Positions 1 to 8,730 of a DNA stretch of 64,000 nucleotides are shown here, in pieces. Each line of letters starts with the position of its first letter. Position 1 is the first letter of the stretch. The DNA lies in NCBI GenBank assembly GCA_052298855.1, contig DAVZXP010000009.1, forward strand, positions 62,001-126,000, in the 5' to 3' direction. Source of the stretch: Fimenecus sp052298855. GTDB taxonomy: Bacteria > Bacillota > Clostridia > Oscillospirales > Acutalibacteraceae. The notes below the pieces were generated by a model. The model saw only the letters and a program-made list of their open reading frames with translations, did not search any database and had not been told where the DNA came from. Made by a program: the position numbers and the translations under genes.

Positions 1-346
1 CGACCTTAAAAGAAGTATTACCATAGGCAACCTCAATTACTTCCAGATTCGAGTTATTGATAATAGCTCTTGTACCGATTGAGTTTACATTTTTACCAAT
101 AACCAATTTTTTTACATATCTCGTGTTGCAAATTCCGGTATCGTCTATGGCAACAACTTTTTTTCCGTCTATTTCATCAGGGACAATCAATTCTTCCCTG
201 GATGTTTGATCTGCGTAGCCGGTAATATGGATACCGTCATCCATAACCTCATAATCAAATATATTTGAATCACTATTGCAGCCGGTCAGCCCCAACAAAC
301 TCATAAGCAGCATAACACACAGAAAAACAGAAATTCTTTTTTTCAC
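1..346 (-). CDS. Leucine-rich-repeat lipoprotein, truncated at window edge
   Basis: The reading frame starts at a GTG (344-346) and runs off the left edge, so only the first ~115 residues are seen. The N-terminus is a lipoprotein signal: a KKR n-region, a hydrophobic core and a lipobox LTGC, so the mature protein would be tethered to the outer face of the membrane. The following residues (DGIHITGY, LIVPDEIDGKKVVAI, LVIGKNVNSIG) have the spacing of BspA-type LRR_5 repeats, which usually serve in binding or adhesion. It lies 19 bp downstream of the sugar symporter stop and is probably the next gene of the same operon. A role in glycan capture is only an inference. An AAGGA upstream of the GTG supports the start. 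Confidence 0.7.
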   Translation of the reverse strand, partial: MKKRISVFLCVMLLMSLLGLTGCNSDSNIFDYEVMDDGIHITGYADQTSREELIVPDEIDGKKVVAIDDTGICNTRYVKKLVIGKNVNSIGTRAIINNSNLEVIEVAYGNTSFKV

Positions 347-365
347 TTAAATCACCAATCCTTAC

Positions 366-2072
366 TTAATTTTCAACAGTTTCAGGAGCTTCTTGTCCGG
401 CATGAAAGCTTACCTCTCCAACTCTCTCCTGCATTTCTTTAATACACTGTGCGTGCTGCTCTTTTGTCAGTTTATAGAAAAAGAACGGTACTGTCGAACA
501 CAAAATGCCTATCGAAGTTAAAATAACATAAACGTTAAATACACCGGTAATAACCTGCGGATTATATAACAAATCCCAGTCTGATGAAAAGCCGATATTG
601 GCTAATAACTGTGGTAAAATAAGATTCAAAAGCATTGTAACAGGCGCTAACAGCATACCGAAAATGCTCATCATATTATCTGCTCTTTCTCCGTATTTCC
701 ATTGATGATAATCCAAGGCATCGGAAGTAACACCTGCCAAAAGTCCGGTTTCTATCGGAGAAAATAAATTTTTAAGCAAAGCAGCCAACATAAACACAAC
801 AAGACCTACAGTTATGCTGCTCATATTAATTGCCCAATACATCAAACCAACGCATAAAAGAGAAAAAATTCGTGCCCAAACAAGAATTGTACCCTTTTCA
901 AATTTCTTTATTAAAAACGGCGTAAGTAAATTGCCGGCGGTCATAGATAAAACAATTACATTACTTGCAACGCCAAACCAACTTTCAAGTCTTATGCTGT
1001 AAACAAACCACCATTGCAATATCTGACCGAACAAAGCAGTCCAAATACCGAATAAATTAGAAAAATTAATTATCCATAAATGAGGATTCTTTAAAACATT
1101 TTTTACACCTTTAAAGAAATGGACCTTTTGCTTGTTTTCATTTGGCTTTTCAATAATACGTTCTTTAACCTGAAGCATACAAAATATTGTTACAGCAACG
1201 CCTATTACCGCAAAAATAGGTACAAATATTTTATATGTAAGTAACTCGGTAAATCCGCCTGTTGTACCAATCAACACAGGGAAAAACATGCCGATTACAG
1301 ATGGCACAATACCGGTTATTATAGGTACAATCGAATACAATGTCTGACGCTCTTCACTGTTTGGAGAAATAAATTGAACCAAGCCCTGAATATTACAAAA
1401 CTGACCTGTAAATACTGCCAATAACGAAAACAGAAAATGTAAAACCACTACTTGGTATGCATACTGCATAGAGTTGAAATCAATAAAAGGAATGACAGAC
1501 ATGAGTACTGCCGCAGGTATACCGAACGCAATTATAATCGGTTTCATTCTTCCATGCTTGGCACACCATTTTCTTCTAACAAACCAAGTTACATAATTGG
1601 TGATTGCGTTGAGAACAAGTAAGTTGGCCAGAATCTGCGGCAGTGCTACCATACCGAATTGCGGCACATTTTCCAATAAATCTATAGGTGCAAAGTAAAG
1701 ACATATACCAACAATCAGTTCAGAAATAAAAGCTAAATTTGCTGTAATTTTTGTTTTTTTCTCCAAAACGCCGTGATTTTCAAATATAAGTATTGAAAAC
1801 GGAGATAAGAACATGAAAAAGTAGTTCATTATGGATGTAAATATAGTTATCTTTGCAAAATCTGCATAATCAATACCTACAATTGCACCGCAGAACCAGT
1901 TAGGCGTAAAAGTCATATAAGCAACTACGGTTGAAAATATAAATGTACCTATTTGCGCACCGCCGTAAGCAACCTTTTCCTTGACAGATAGATAATTGTT
2001 AGGCGCCGGCTCTGACCAATAATTCTTAAGATAATTTTTGCCGGCTGAAAGTTTTCCTTTTATGTCCGTCAT
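366..2072 (-). CDS. GPH/MelB-type sugar:cation symporter (MFS)
   Basis: This 568-residue polytopic membrane protein has about 12 hydrophobic segments and the look of the glycoside-pentoside-hexuronide symporters (MFS_2): an early KVAYGGAQIGTF segment and a C-terminal tail LTKEQHAQCIKEMQER that resembles the family's usual end. Such proteins import sugars or short glycosides with Na+ or H+. It is the only evident sugar transporter in the 22-kb minus-strand operon, so it probably brings in the oligosaccharides or monosaccharides handled by the upstream hydrolases. The substrate cannot be read from the sequence. It is longer than typical members (450-500 residues) because of an N-terminal extension and a longer tail. 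A GGAGG lies 10 bp before the ATG. Confidence 0.8.
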   Translation of the reverse strand: MTDIKGKLSAGKNYLKNYWSEPAPNNYLSVKEKVAYGGAQIGTFIFSTVVAYMTFTPNWFCGAIVGIDYADFAKITIFTSIMNYFFMFLSPFSILIFENHGVLEKKTKITANLAFISELIVGICLYFAPIDLLENVPQFGMVALPQILANLLVLNAITNYVTWFVRRKWCAKHGRMKPIIIAFGIPAAVLMSVIPFIDFNSMQYAYQVVVLHFLFSLLAVFTGQFCNIQGLVQFISPNSEERQTLYSIVPIITGIVPSVIGMFFPVLIGTTGGFTELLTYKIFVPIFAVIGVAVTIFCMLQVKERIIEKPNENKQKVHFFKGVKNVLKNPHLWIINFSNLFGIWTALFGQILQWWFVYSIRLESWFGVASNVIVLSMTAGNLLTPFLIKKFEKGTILVWARIFSLLCVGLMYWAINMSSITVGLVVFMLAALLKNLFSPIETGLLAGVTSDALDYHQWKYGERADNMMSIFGMLLAPVTMLLNLILPQLLANIGFSSDWDLLYNPQVITGVFNVYVILTSIGILCSTVPFFFYKLTKEQHAQCIKEMQERVGEVSFHAGQEAPETVEN

Positions 2073-2128
2073 AAGTTATTAACCTCCAATAACAAATTAT
2101 ATAAATTATATTTATACTATTAACGCAT

Positions 2129-4324
2129 TCACAAATTACAAACCGAATTTTTGGAGTTTTGATGCATACACACCGTTTCACCCTGCTTCAATTCTATCTC
2201 TTTACTTAAAGCAAAATCACATTCGTATTTCGGTTCCTCCAAAGTAAAATGAATGTCTTTTTCCGCAGTGAATTTAAGATATGTTATTTTTCCGTTACAA
2301 AGCTTGAGAGAGACAAGCAAGCCGCCGTAAGCACGCAGGTTTTCAAACGCAACATCTTTCCAATCCGCAGGAATAGCGGGGAGTAATTTGATTTTATTGT
2401 TTTCGGAGTAAAGCAGCATTTCCTGAATTGCGTCCATTGCAAGGAAATTCGCTTCGAGAGTAAACAGTCTGCATCTTTGGGTACAGCTTGTTTTAAATCT
2501 GTAATCACCGTTAGAATGAAATCCGTTATCCGTGCAAAAATATCTGAAAAAGCTGTCAAGCATACCGAATGCTTTATCGCCGTTACCCTGCACGGCGTAT
2601 AACTGTGCCATCCAGCCGAGAGAATAGCCTACCCAGTTTTTAATGCCGAAATGTTCTAAATTCGCAATCGTGCTGTCAATGATTTTTTTATGCTCCGCTG
2701 TATCATACTCCATCGTACGTAGCGGATATATCGACATACAGTGCGAATGATGTCTGTGCGATTCATAAGGACTTTCGTCAGTACTTAACATCAGCACATT
2801 GTTTTCATTCACGGCAAGCGGCTCAAAATCCGATAATATCTTTGTCCATTTTTCAACAGCATCTGTTTTGCCCAAAGCGTTGCTTGTTTTAATCATATTA
2901 ATGCAAAACGCTTTCATAAGTGCTAAATCGTAGTTACTGTTCGGCGTAAGCCATGCGGACATTCTGTTGTCATGAATTTCAGGCGAAGTGGAAAGCTCCA
3001 GCTTGTAAAAGCCGTTTTCCTTATGCAGTAAATTCAGCAAGAATTCGCCGACCTCTGTCATATATGGGTAAATTTTCTCTCTTAAATAATCATCTTTCCC
3101 TGTATAAAAACAATGCCGTGCCATAATACAGCATAGCCAAAGCTGATTCGTGGGGGATAATGCATATTGACACCAACCGCCTAAAGCGTTGCCTTCAATA
3201 TCCATAACGGACGGCAGGCACAAGCCTTTTACGCCGTAAAATTCTTCAGCAAACACTCTGCCTTGGTCGGCGGTATTTAACAGATAATCAATAAAGCTTT
3301 CGCCCTCATCAATACGGTTGGCTTTCAAATAGCTTGTATAGGACATCTGCGTGTTCAAATCGTGATGATAATCGCCCTTCCACGGCGGCAATCCGTTATT
3401 ATCGGCAGTCCATACACCTTGCAGAGGCATCGGGAACTTTCCTTTTCTGCTACAACTGGCAAGAAGATATGTATTGAAGTTATATTGCCTTTCCATAAAC
3501 TTATCAGGCAGAGTTATACTTGACTTGCTCCAATACTGCTCCCACCACGCTTTCTGCTGTTCAAATGCATTTTCATATCCTGTATTCAAAGCTGTAATAA
3601 CCTTATCCACACATTTGTCAACAAAATCATTGTTTTGGGAAATACCCACCGTGTATGCGATTAAGGTTGTTCCGTTATATGATTTACTTGCGGTAACGAT
3701 ACCGTAAAAGCTTTCATTTGTAGGCTGTACAAAATATTGAATACAAGTGCCGTTTACCTTCTTTTTAACAACAGTTGCCTTGGGATAGACCAGATTTTTT
3801 AAGGACTGTACAGTACCTTTGAACGCTTTGACAAAAAAACGGCGTTTATGTTTTCCGAATTTCGGATTTTCAACAGAGATTTTAACATTCGGCTTTGAAA
3901 TTTGAATCAAACCGAAATCCTCTTCGGCATGCACAAAGCTGTTTATTTTTATTCCGCCAACGTGCAATTCGGCTTCGGCAGTTTGCATATCAAGCTTTGA
4001 AATAACATTCTGCCTTACGCCCAAATCAATAATGATTTTGCCTGTGGGCAGTTTGGTCGGGGTGGTATTGTAGTAGCAATCATCATACTTTTGATTTATC
4101 GTTTTTTGTTCTCCGTTTTTGACAAGCTGTTTTAAATTGCTGTAATTAAAATCAGGCTGATTTTTCGGCGGATTAGAGCAATCCCATATTCCTGCCTTGT
4201 CAATGCTGAAGCGAAGCTTATTCGATTTATTCCATATAAGGCATCCCAAATCACCATTTCCCAAAGGAATTGCCTCATCCCAATTTTTAATTGTTTTATT
4301 AAAATACAATTGTTTTGTGTTCAT
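2129..4324 (-). CDS. Divergent GH95-like glycoside hydrolase (putative alpha-L-fucosidase)
   Basis: The 731-residue protein starts with the N-terminal signature of GH95 (WDEAIPLGNGDLGCLIW) and carries the family's LQGVW and TSPE segments, so the usual layout of an N-terminal beta domain, an (alpha/alpha)6 barrel and a C-terminal beta domain is expected. GH95 enzymes cleave alpha-1,2-fucose or related L-galactose links by inversion. The catalytic N-x-N of the family appears here as DLN (in HDLNTQM), so the first Asn is replaced by Asp. The Glu in TSPEIH is the likely acid. There is no signal peptide, so the enzyme is cytoplasmic. It lies 33 bp after the GH89 gene and 56 bp before the symporter gene. 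It is much more divergent than the GH95 paralogue at 8731-11007, and substrate specificity may differ. Confidence 0.68.
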   Translation of the reverse strand: MNTKQLYFNKTIKNWDEAIPLGNGDLGCLIWNKSNKLRFSIDKAGIWDCSNPPKNQPDFNYSNLKQLVKNGEQKTINQKYDDCYYNTTPTKLPTGKIIIDLGVRQNVISKLDMQTAEAELHVGGIKINSFVHAEEDFGLIQISKPNVKISVENPKFGKHKRRFFVKAFKGTVQSLKNLVYPKATVVKKKVNGTCIQYFVQPTNESFYGIVTASKSYNGTTLIAYTVGISQNNDFVDKCVDKVITALNTGYENAFEQQKAWWEQYWSKSSITLPDKFMERQYNFNTYLLASCSRKGKFPMPLQGVWTADNNGLPPWKGDYHHDLNTQMSYTSYLKANRIDEGESFIDYLLNTADQGRVFAEEFYGVKGLCLPSVMDIEGNALGGWCQYALSPTNQLWLCCIMARHCFYTGKDDYLREKIYPYMTEVGEFLLNLLHKENGFYKLELSTSPEIHDNRMSAWLTPNSNYDLALMKAFCINMIKTSNALGKTDAVEKWTKILSDFEPLAVNENNVLMLSTDESPYESHRHHSHCMSIYPLRTMEYDTAEHKKIIDSTIANLEHFGIKNWVGYSLGWMAQLYAVQGNGDKAFGMLDSFFRYFCTDNGFHSNGDYRFKTSCTQRCRLFTLEANFLAMDAIQEMLLYSENNKIKLLPAIPADWKDVAFENLRAYGGLLVSLKLCNGKITYLKFTAEKDIHFTLEEPKYECDFALSKEIELKQGETVCMHQNSKNSVCNL

Positions 4325-4357
4325 ATTTTCCCTTTCACTAAAGCGATAAAATTTAAA

Positions 4358-6478
4358 TCAAAAGTTCCATTTCTTGCAATAATATTTTGCTTTTGGAACA
4401 ACATTTCTGTTTTTCGGATATTCATATTCGCTGTAAGTTTTTCCCCATTGAAGCTCAAACTCGCCAAGTTTTTCCCCAAACGGAAATGACATATACTTTT
4501 CCCTTTGTGCATAGTCGTTTCCGTTTTTGTATACATAAAGTTTGTGATTCTTCAGACAGCCGAGGGCGTAATCATAAAACATCTGCCAGCGTTTATAATA
4601 GTATTCTTTAATAAGACCGCTCCACTCACGCCATGAATAATCGTAAAGAGCAGATGTACTGCTGTTTATATCACCCCAAAGCGTAATAAGGGTGCGTGCA
4701 TTGAAATCAAAATACTTTTTTTCCTCTTCATTTTTAGCAAGATTGTGTGCATCACAAATCCACTTTGCCAATGTCATTTCACTTCTGCACGAAATAAAAC
4801 TGTCCATATCGAGAAGAAGCTCAAGCTGGGTTTGAGCAATCTTCTCGCACTTCTTTCTTTGCAGAAGTTTAAAATATTTTGAAAATTGCTTTTGGTTGTC
4901 ATAAAATCTGTTGCTGAAGCATTGCCTTACCATATCGCACAAGTCGTACTGATAACCTTTTGAGTTTTCAAATTCGTCAGCGACACTGATAAACAAGTCC
5001 ACAGCTTTTTCAAATTCTTTCGTATCGTAATAAACTTCTGAAATGCAACACGGTCCCGTTCTCTTTGGCATAAGTTGAGGACGGGCGGCAAGAGTTGAAC
5101 CGACCTCGTTTTCCTCGTAACCGTCATCCTTGTAACAGGTTTTGAGCAAAATATCCCAAGCTTGACGGATTTTTTCATTGTATTTTCCGTATCTTCTGGT
5201 TATGTACTTATCAAGCCATTTGTCAATATCTATTTTATGCTGGGCGGTAAGCAGTTCAAACTGCAAATCGTAAATTACAGGGTTTTGGTCAATACCCTCC
5301 ATAAACATACCGCTTCCGACAACATTGGCGCCTTTTTCTTTTGAAGTCAAATATTTATTTTCGCAATGCTTTCTAAGCTTGCCCTGCATTGCGTTCTTAC
5401 CGCCGAAATTATGAAGCATACCCGAAACAACATCATAACCTGCAACATTCGGATTCAGTACTGCACGCTCGGAATTGAGGTCAAGAAGCAAAATTCTGTC
5501 TTTGGGCACGGCGTTTACAATCTCTTCGTGCATAGTCCAAGCCATCATTACCCAAACAGATTTTTCATCAAAATCCTTATAAAGCTTATTGATAACCTGG
5601 CCTACCTCACGAAAATATTCTTTTGTATTTTTTGGAGGTGTGCCCTCGTGGAACGGGTCACAGGCGATATAATGATAATTCCCGATAAGTTTTTCTGTTT
5701 TTTCCAAAAAAACTCTGCCAAAATCCAAAAAGAGTTTATCCAGTGGGTCAAGCTGTGCCGTTTTTGGATAAAGGCACCAGCCTTTTTGCATAAGAATAGC
5801 AGCATTAGGATATTTTTCTTTAAGCAGAGTCGGAACGTGTCCGGAAAATCCCTGCTGAATCGGTTGCATACCGAACTCGACACATCTTTCAATTATTTTT
5901 TTGCCAAGCTCAAGTCTGTTATAAACATATTCTTCACTTTTCGGAGGAATATAGCTGTCGATATTTGTCATTAGCTGCCAAGCCCAAAAGGCAGGACCTG
6001 AAATGAAACCGAGTGCTTCTTCTTTTGTGAAATTAAACTCTTGCAAGGTTTCATACCAGACAGCTTCGCTTCCGATAGGAGTAAGAGGCATATTTATGCC
6101 GTTCATTGCCATAAAGTCAATTTCTTTTTCCCACCTTGCAAAATCCCACCAACACATTGAGTAATCCAATGTACAGTAATTCAGGTAAACTCTGAAATGT
6201 TGGTCTATCTTTTTTTCAAAAACGCCGTCAAACATTTTCAGTTCTTTCAAGTCAAAACTAAACGTTCCGCACCAGGAATACTGAACATTGCAATATTCTT
6301 TAAGATATTCATAAATACCGTTACATGCACAAATATAGTTGCTCGCTTCGACAGTAACAACAGCGTCCTTTGCTGTGACTTTGTATTTTTCCTCTTTTTC
6401 ATTGGTAATAATAACATCAAAATTATCAATAAACTGCGGAAGATTTCTTTTGATAAATTCTCTCATAAATTCATTCAT
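4358..6478 (-). CDS. GH89 alpha-N-acetylglucosaminidase (copy A)
   Basis: The 706-residue protein resembles human NAGLU and bacterial GH89: CWWDFARWEKEIDFMAMNGIN, then DPFHEGTPP (acid/base Glu position) and FMEGIDQNP (nucleophile Glu position). Both catalytic glutamates seem present. The family hydrolyses terminal alpha-linked GlcNAc, as on gastric mucin O-glycans or heparan sulfate fragments. There is no signal peptide, so action on imported substrate is expected. The start is set at the ATG at 6478 because AAAGGTG lies 6 bp upstream; an in-frame GTG at 6487 is an alternative. A second GH89 (18073-20226) in the same operon is clearly diverged, so the two probably differ in specificity. It sits between a metallophosphoesterase gene and the divergent GH95-like gene. 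Confidence 0.88.
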   Translation of the reverse strand: MNEFMREFIKRNLPQFIDNFDVIITNEKEEKYKVTAKDAVVTVEASNYICACNGIYEYLKEYCNVQYSWCGTFSFDLKELKMFDGVFEKKIDQHFRVYLNYCTLDYSMCWWDFARWEKEIDFMAMNGINMPLTPIGSEAVWYETLQEFNFTKEEALGFISGPAFWAWQLMTNIDSYIPPKSEEYVYNRLELGKKIIERCVEFGMQPIQQGFSGHVPTLLKEKYPNAAILMQKGWCLYPKTAQLDPLDKLFLDFGRVFLEKTEKLIGNYHYIACDPFHEGTPPKNTKEYFREVGQVINKLYKDFDEKSVWVMMAWTMHEEIVNAVPKDRILLLDLNSERAVLNPNVAGYDVVSGMLHNFGGKNAMQGKLRKHCENKYLTSKEKGANVVGSGMFMEGIDQNPVIYDLQFELLTAQHKIDIDKWLDKYITRRYGKYNEKIRQAWDILLKTCYKDDGYEENEVGSTLAARPQLMPKRTGPCCISEVYYDTKEFEKAVDLFISVADEFENSKGYQYDLCDMVRQCFSNRFYDNQKQFSKYFKLLQRKKCEKIAQTQLELLLDMDSFISCRSEMTLAKWICDAHNLAKNEEEKKYFDFNARTLITLWGDINSSTSALYDYSWREWSGLIKEYYYKRWQMFYDYALGCLKNHKLYVYKNGNDYAQREKYMSFPFGEKLGEFELQWGKTYSEYEYPKNRNVVPKAKYYCKKWNF

Positions 6479-6544
6479 AAGTTTCACCTTTCACCATGCC
6501 ATTTAGAACTCTAAAGCTATTTGTCGCATTTCAATTTTAATTTA

Positions 6545-7609
6545 TCAGCTGTTGCCCATAACAATTTCATGGGTAACGTTTTTATTCGAATCTATTTTTA
6601 TCAGCGTGCCACCGATTTTGTCACCCTTATTATGACCTGTGTTTTGAATATAGGTCATATCAATACCATTGTAATTTAATGATGTATTATTGCTGTGATC
6701 ATGACCGAAGAAATGATACTTTGTGCTTCCCAGCTCAGCCATTTTTTCATACATTCCGTATTCATATCTACATCCGCCCAATTCCTCAACCATATTCCCA
6801 TAATTATATTTCACCGAAACTCCATCCAAAGGTGTATTGTTTTTTATTGCATAATAGGCGTCATTAAACTGCGGCAATGCAGTGTGCGAAAATAAAATTG
6901 TGTCGACTGTTCTGCCTTCGCTCTTTGCTAAGGCGTTGATATTATCCTCATACCATTCAATTTGAGAAGGTCTTATGCCGTCATAGTATGAATACAACCT
7001 GTTCCCTCTGCCGTCATATCTGAACACTTCGGCATTGCTGTCCATCATAACAAGCGAATAAAAAATACTGTCGCCGTCCATAATGTTGATTAAATAATTT
7101 CCGGCTCCGTCAATATTTGTCGGTCCTACATCAAAAATGATATTTTCGCTTTTCAGCATTTGTTGTGACAGATAATACAAATCGCTGTGAAAGTCATATT
7201 CGTGATTGCCGAAAATCGGTGCCCATGGCACGCCGAATTCATCCATCATTTTTGTAAATGCCTTTACATGAAAATGATTGAATATACCGGCAAAATTATC
7301 GCCGCCGGTCACAATCAAATCCGGATTTGTTTTGTCTATCATATTTTTGATGGCGGTTTTAACATCGTTCTTGGAATAAAAAGGATTGTCAAACTGTATA
7401 TCGGTTATTGCCAATATCGTAAAATCATCTTTTGTTTTATCAATCGTTTTGATGCTTTGAATATCAAAGCTTTCCTCACCGAGCCAGTTGTCCGCCTCTT
7501 TCACGGTTGTTCTCGGACAAAGCAGATATAATGCAACACTGCCCAAAAATAATACTGTAACAAGAAATACGGCAACAACTTTTTGCCAACGTTTCATTTT
7601 ACTCATCAT
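6545..7609 (-). CDS. Membrane-anchored calcineurin-like metallophosphoesterase
   Basis: This 354-residue protein starts with a basic stretch and a single hydrophobic segment (residues ~8-29, ending before CPRTTV) that should act as signal anchor, placing the catalytic domain outside. The phosphoesterase motifs follow in order: TDIQF, GGDN, GNHEYD, SHTALP and GHDHSNN. Motif I is D-x-Q rather than the usual D-x-H. Family members hydrolyse phosphomono- or diesters with two metal ions. It is paralogous to 7643-8719 and 32932-33984. In a glycan operon it may strip phosphate from a glycan or scavenge phosphate, but this is inference. A clear AAAGGAG precedes the ATG. Confidence 0.82.
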   Translation of the reverse strand: MMSKMKRWQKVVAVFLVTVLFLGSVALYLLCPRTTVKEADNWLGEESFDIQSIKTIDKTKDDFTILAITDIQFDNPFYSKNDVKTAIKNMIDKTNPDLIVTGGDNFAGIFNHFHVKAFTKMMDEFGVPWAPIFGNHEYDFHSDLYYLSQQMLKSENIIFDVGPTNIDGAGNYLINIMDGDSIFYSLVMMDSNAEVFRYDGRGNRLYSYYDGIRPSQIEWYEDNINALAKSEGRTVDTILFSHTALPQFNDAYYAIKNNTPLDGVSVKYNYGNMVEELGGCRYEYGMYEKMAELGSTKYHFFGHDHSNNTSLNYNGIDMTYIQNTGHNKGDKIGGTLIKIDSNKNVTHEIVMGNS

Positions 7610-7642
7610 AATTCTCCTTTTTACTATTTTAAGAAAGCTTCC

Positions 7643-8719
7643 TCACTGTATGTATATTTGCTTTATATTTGCGTTACTATCTTTATCAATAGTAATCAGT
7701 GTGCCGCCTTGTACAGTATCGTCATGGGATGAAAAACATCCGGTTTTTACACCATAGGCCATCATCATATCCGAGTAATTAACAACATAATCGTTTGTGT
7801 GCTCATGACCGCATAGAATCGTCTTAACACCGATGCTTTTATATAAATCAAACACACCGATATCCATATATGAGCACCCTTCTCCTTCACGGCGTTCACC
7901 TTCAACAAGAAACGCTTTGTTACCTTTTTCATCATATGGAGTGTCGGAAACGGCAAGATTATACGCAGTAACAAATTGCTTTAACGGGTAGTGTGAAATT
8001 GCCAATGCGTTTGTGTATTCGCCGCTATTTTGCTTTGCGGTTGCGTCAGCTAAAGCTTTTATGTATAAAAGCTGAGTAAAGTCAATTGCCTCATAGCCAA
8101 CCGCCTCATTTCCTTCCTCTGTTATGTAATGAAAGTTATCCATATTTGAATCAACAAAATACAAACTGTAAACGGGAATATCGTTTTCAACAACATTTAT
8201 TGCAAAATTGCTGTATCCTTTGACATTTTTAGGAGTTTTTACAAAAAGGCAATGCTCCGCTTCAAGCAGTTTATCAACTTGATAATTTAAATCCGCACCC
8301 AAATCACTGTCATGGTTGCCGAATACGGTACTCCAGTAAAAGCCATATTCTTCAGCTAATTCTTCGACCAGACCAATAAAAATATCAATTTGAAAATGAG
8401 TTGTGATTCCCGCAACGTTATCGCCTGAAAACACCACAAAATCAGGTTGTGTTTTATCAAGCGTCTTTCGCATAACTTCCTTAACGCTTTTTGTTCCCTG
8501 TGTGAGAAATGTCAGCTGAGTGTCAGAAAACATAAGAATTTTATAATCCTTACCCGGTGTTTTTTCAAGCGTCGGAATATCCTCATAGCTTATTGTCTTT
8601 CCGTCCCACTCGAAATCTTTCTGCGTTCCTTTTCGTGGTATAAACATAAATGCCGCAACTGATGCAACAACAAGTACAACACTCAGGACAATACAAAATG
8701 TTTTCTTCATTTTTTTCAT
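7643..8719 (-). CDS. Exported or anchored metallophosphoesterase
   Basis: This calcineurin-like phosphoesterase of about 358 residues has an N-terminal MKKMKKTF basic region and a hydrophobic segment (to about residue 25) as signal or anchor. Visible motifs are FSDTQL (motif I, D-x-Q), SGDN, GNHDSD, SHYPLK and CGHEHTND, the complete metal-ligand set apart from the Gln substitution. The ATG at 8719 is chosen because GAGGG lies 8 bp before it. An ATG at 8734 overlaps the GH95 stop as ATGA and would add MRVKN, so translation is in either case tightly linked to the GH95 gene. It is followed after 33 bp by a paralogous phosphoesterase gene. The substrate is unknown. Confidence 0.8.
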   Translation of the reverse strand: MKKMKKTFCIVLSVVLVVASVAAFMFIPRKGTQKDFEWDGKTISYEDIPTLEKTPGKDYKILMFSDTQLTFLTQGTKSVKEVMRKTLDKTQPDFVVFSGDNVAGITTHFQIDIFIGLVEELAEEYGFYWSTVFGNHDSDLGADLNYQVDKLLEAEHCLFVKTPKNVKGYSNFAINVVENDIPVYSLYFVDSNMDNFHYITEEGNEAVGYEAIDFTQLLYIKALADATAKQNSGEYTNALAISHYPLKQFVTAYNLAVSDTPYDEKGNKAFLVEGERREGEGCSYMDIGVFDLYKSIGVKTILCGHEHTNDYVVNYSDMMMAYGVKTGCFSSHDDTVQGGTLITIDKDSNANIKQIYIQ

Positions 8720-8730
8720 ATTCTTTACCC

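Noticed and set aside
5366..5974. 202-residue plus-strand open frame
   Set aside because: Fully antisense to the GH89 gene with catalytic motifs; rich in Phe, Ile and Lys as expected of a complementary frame.
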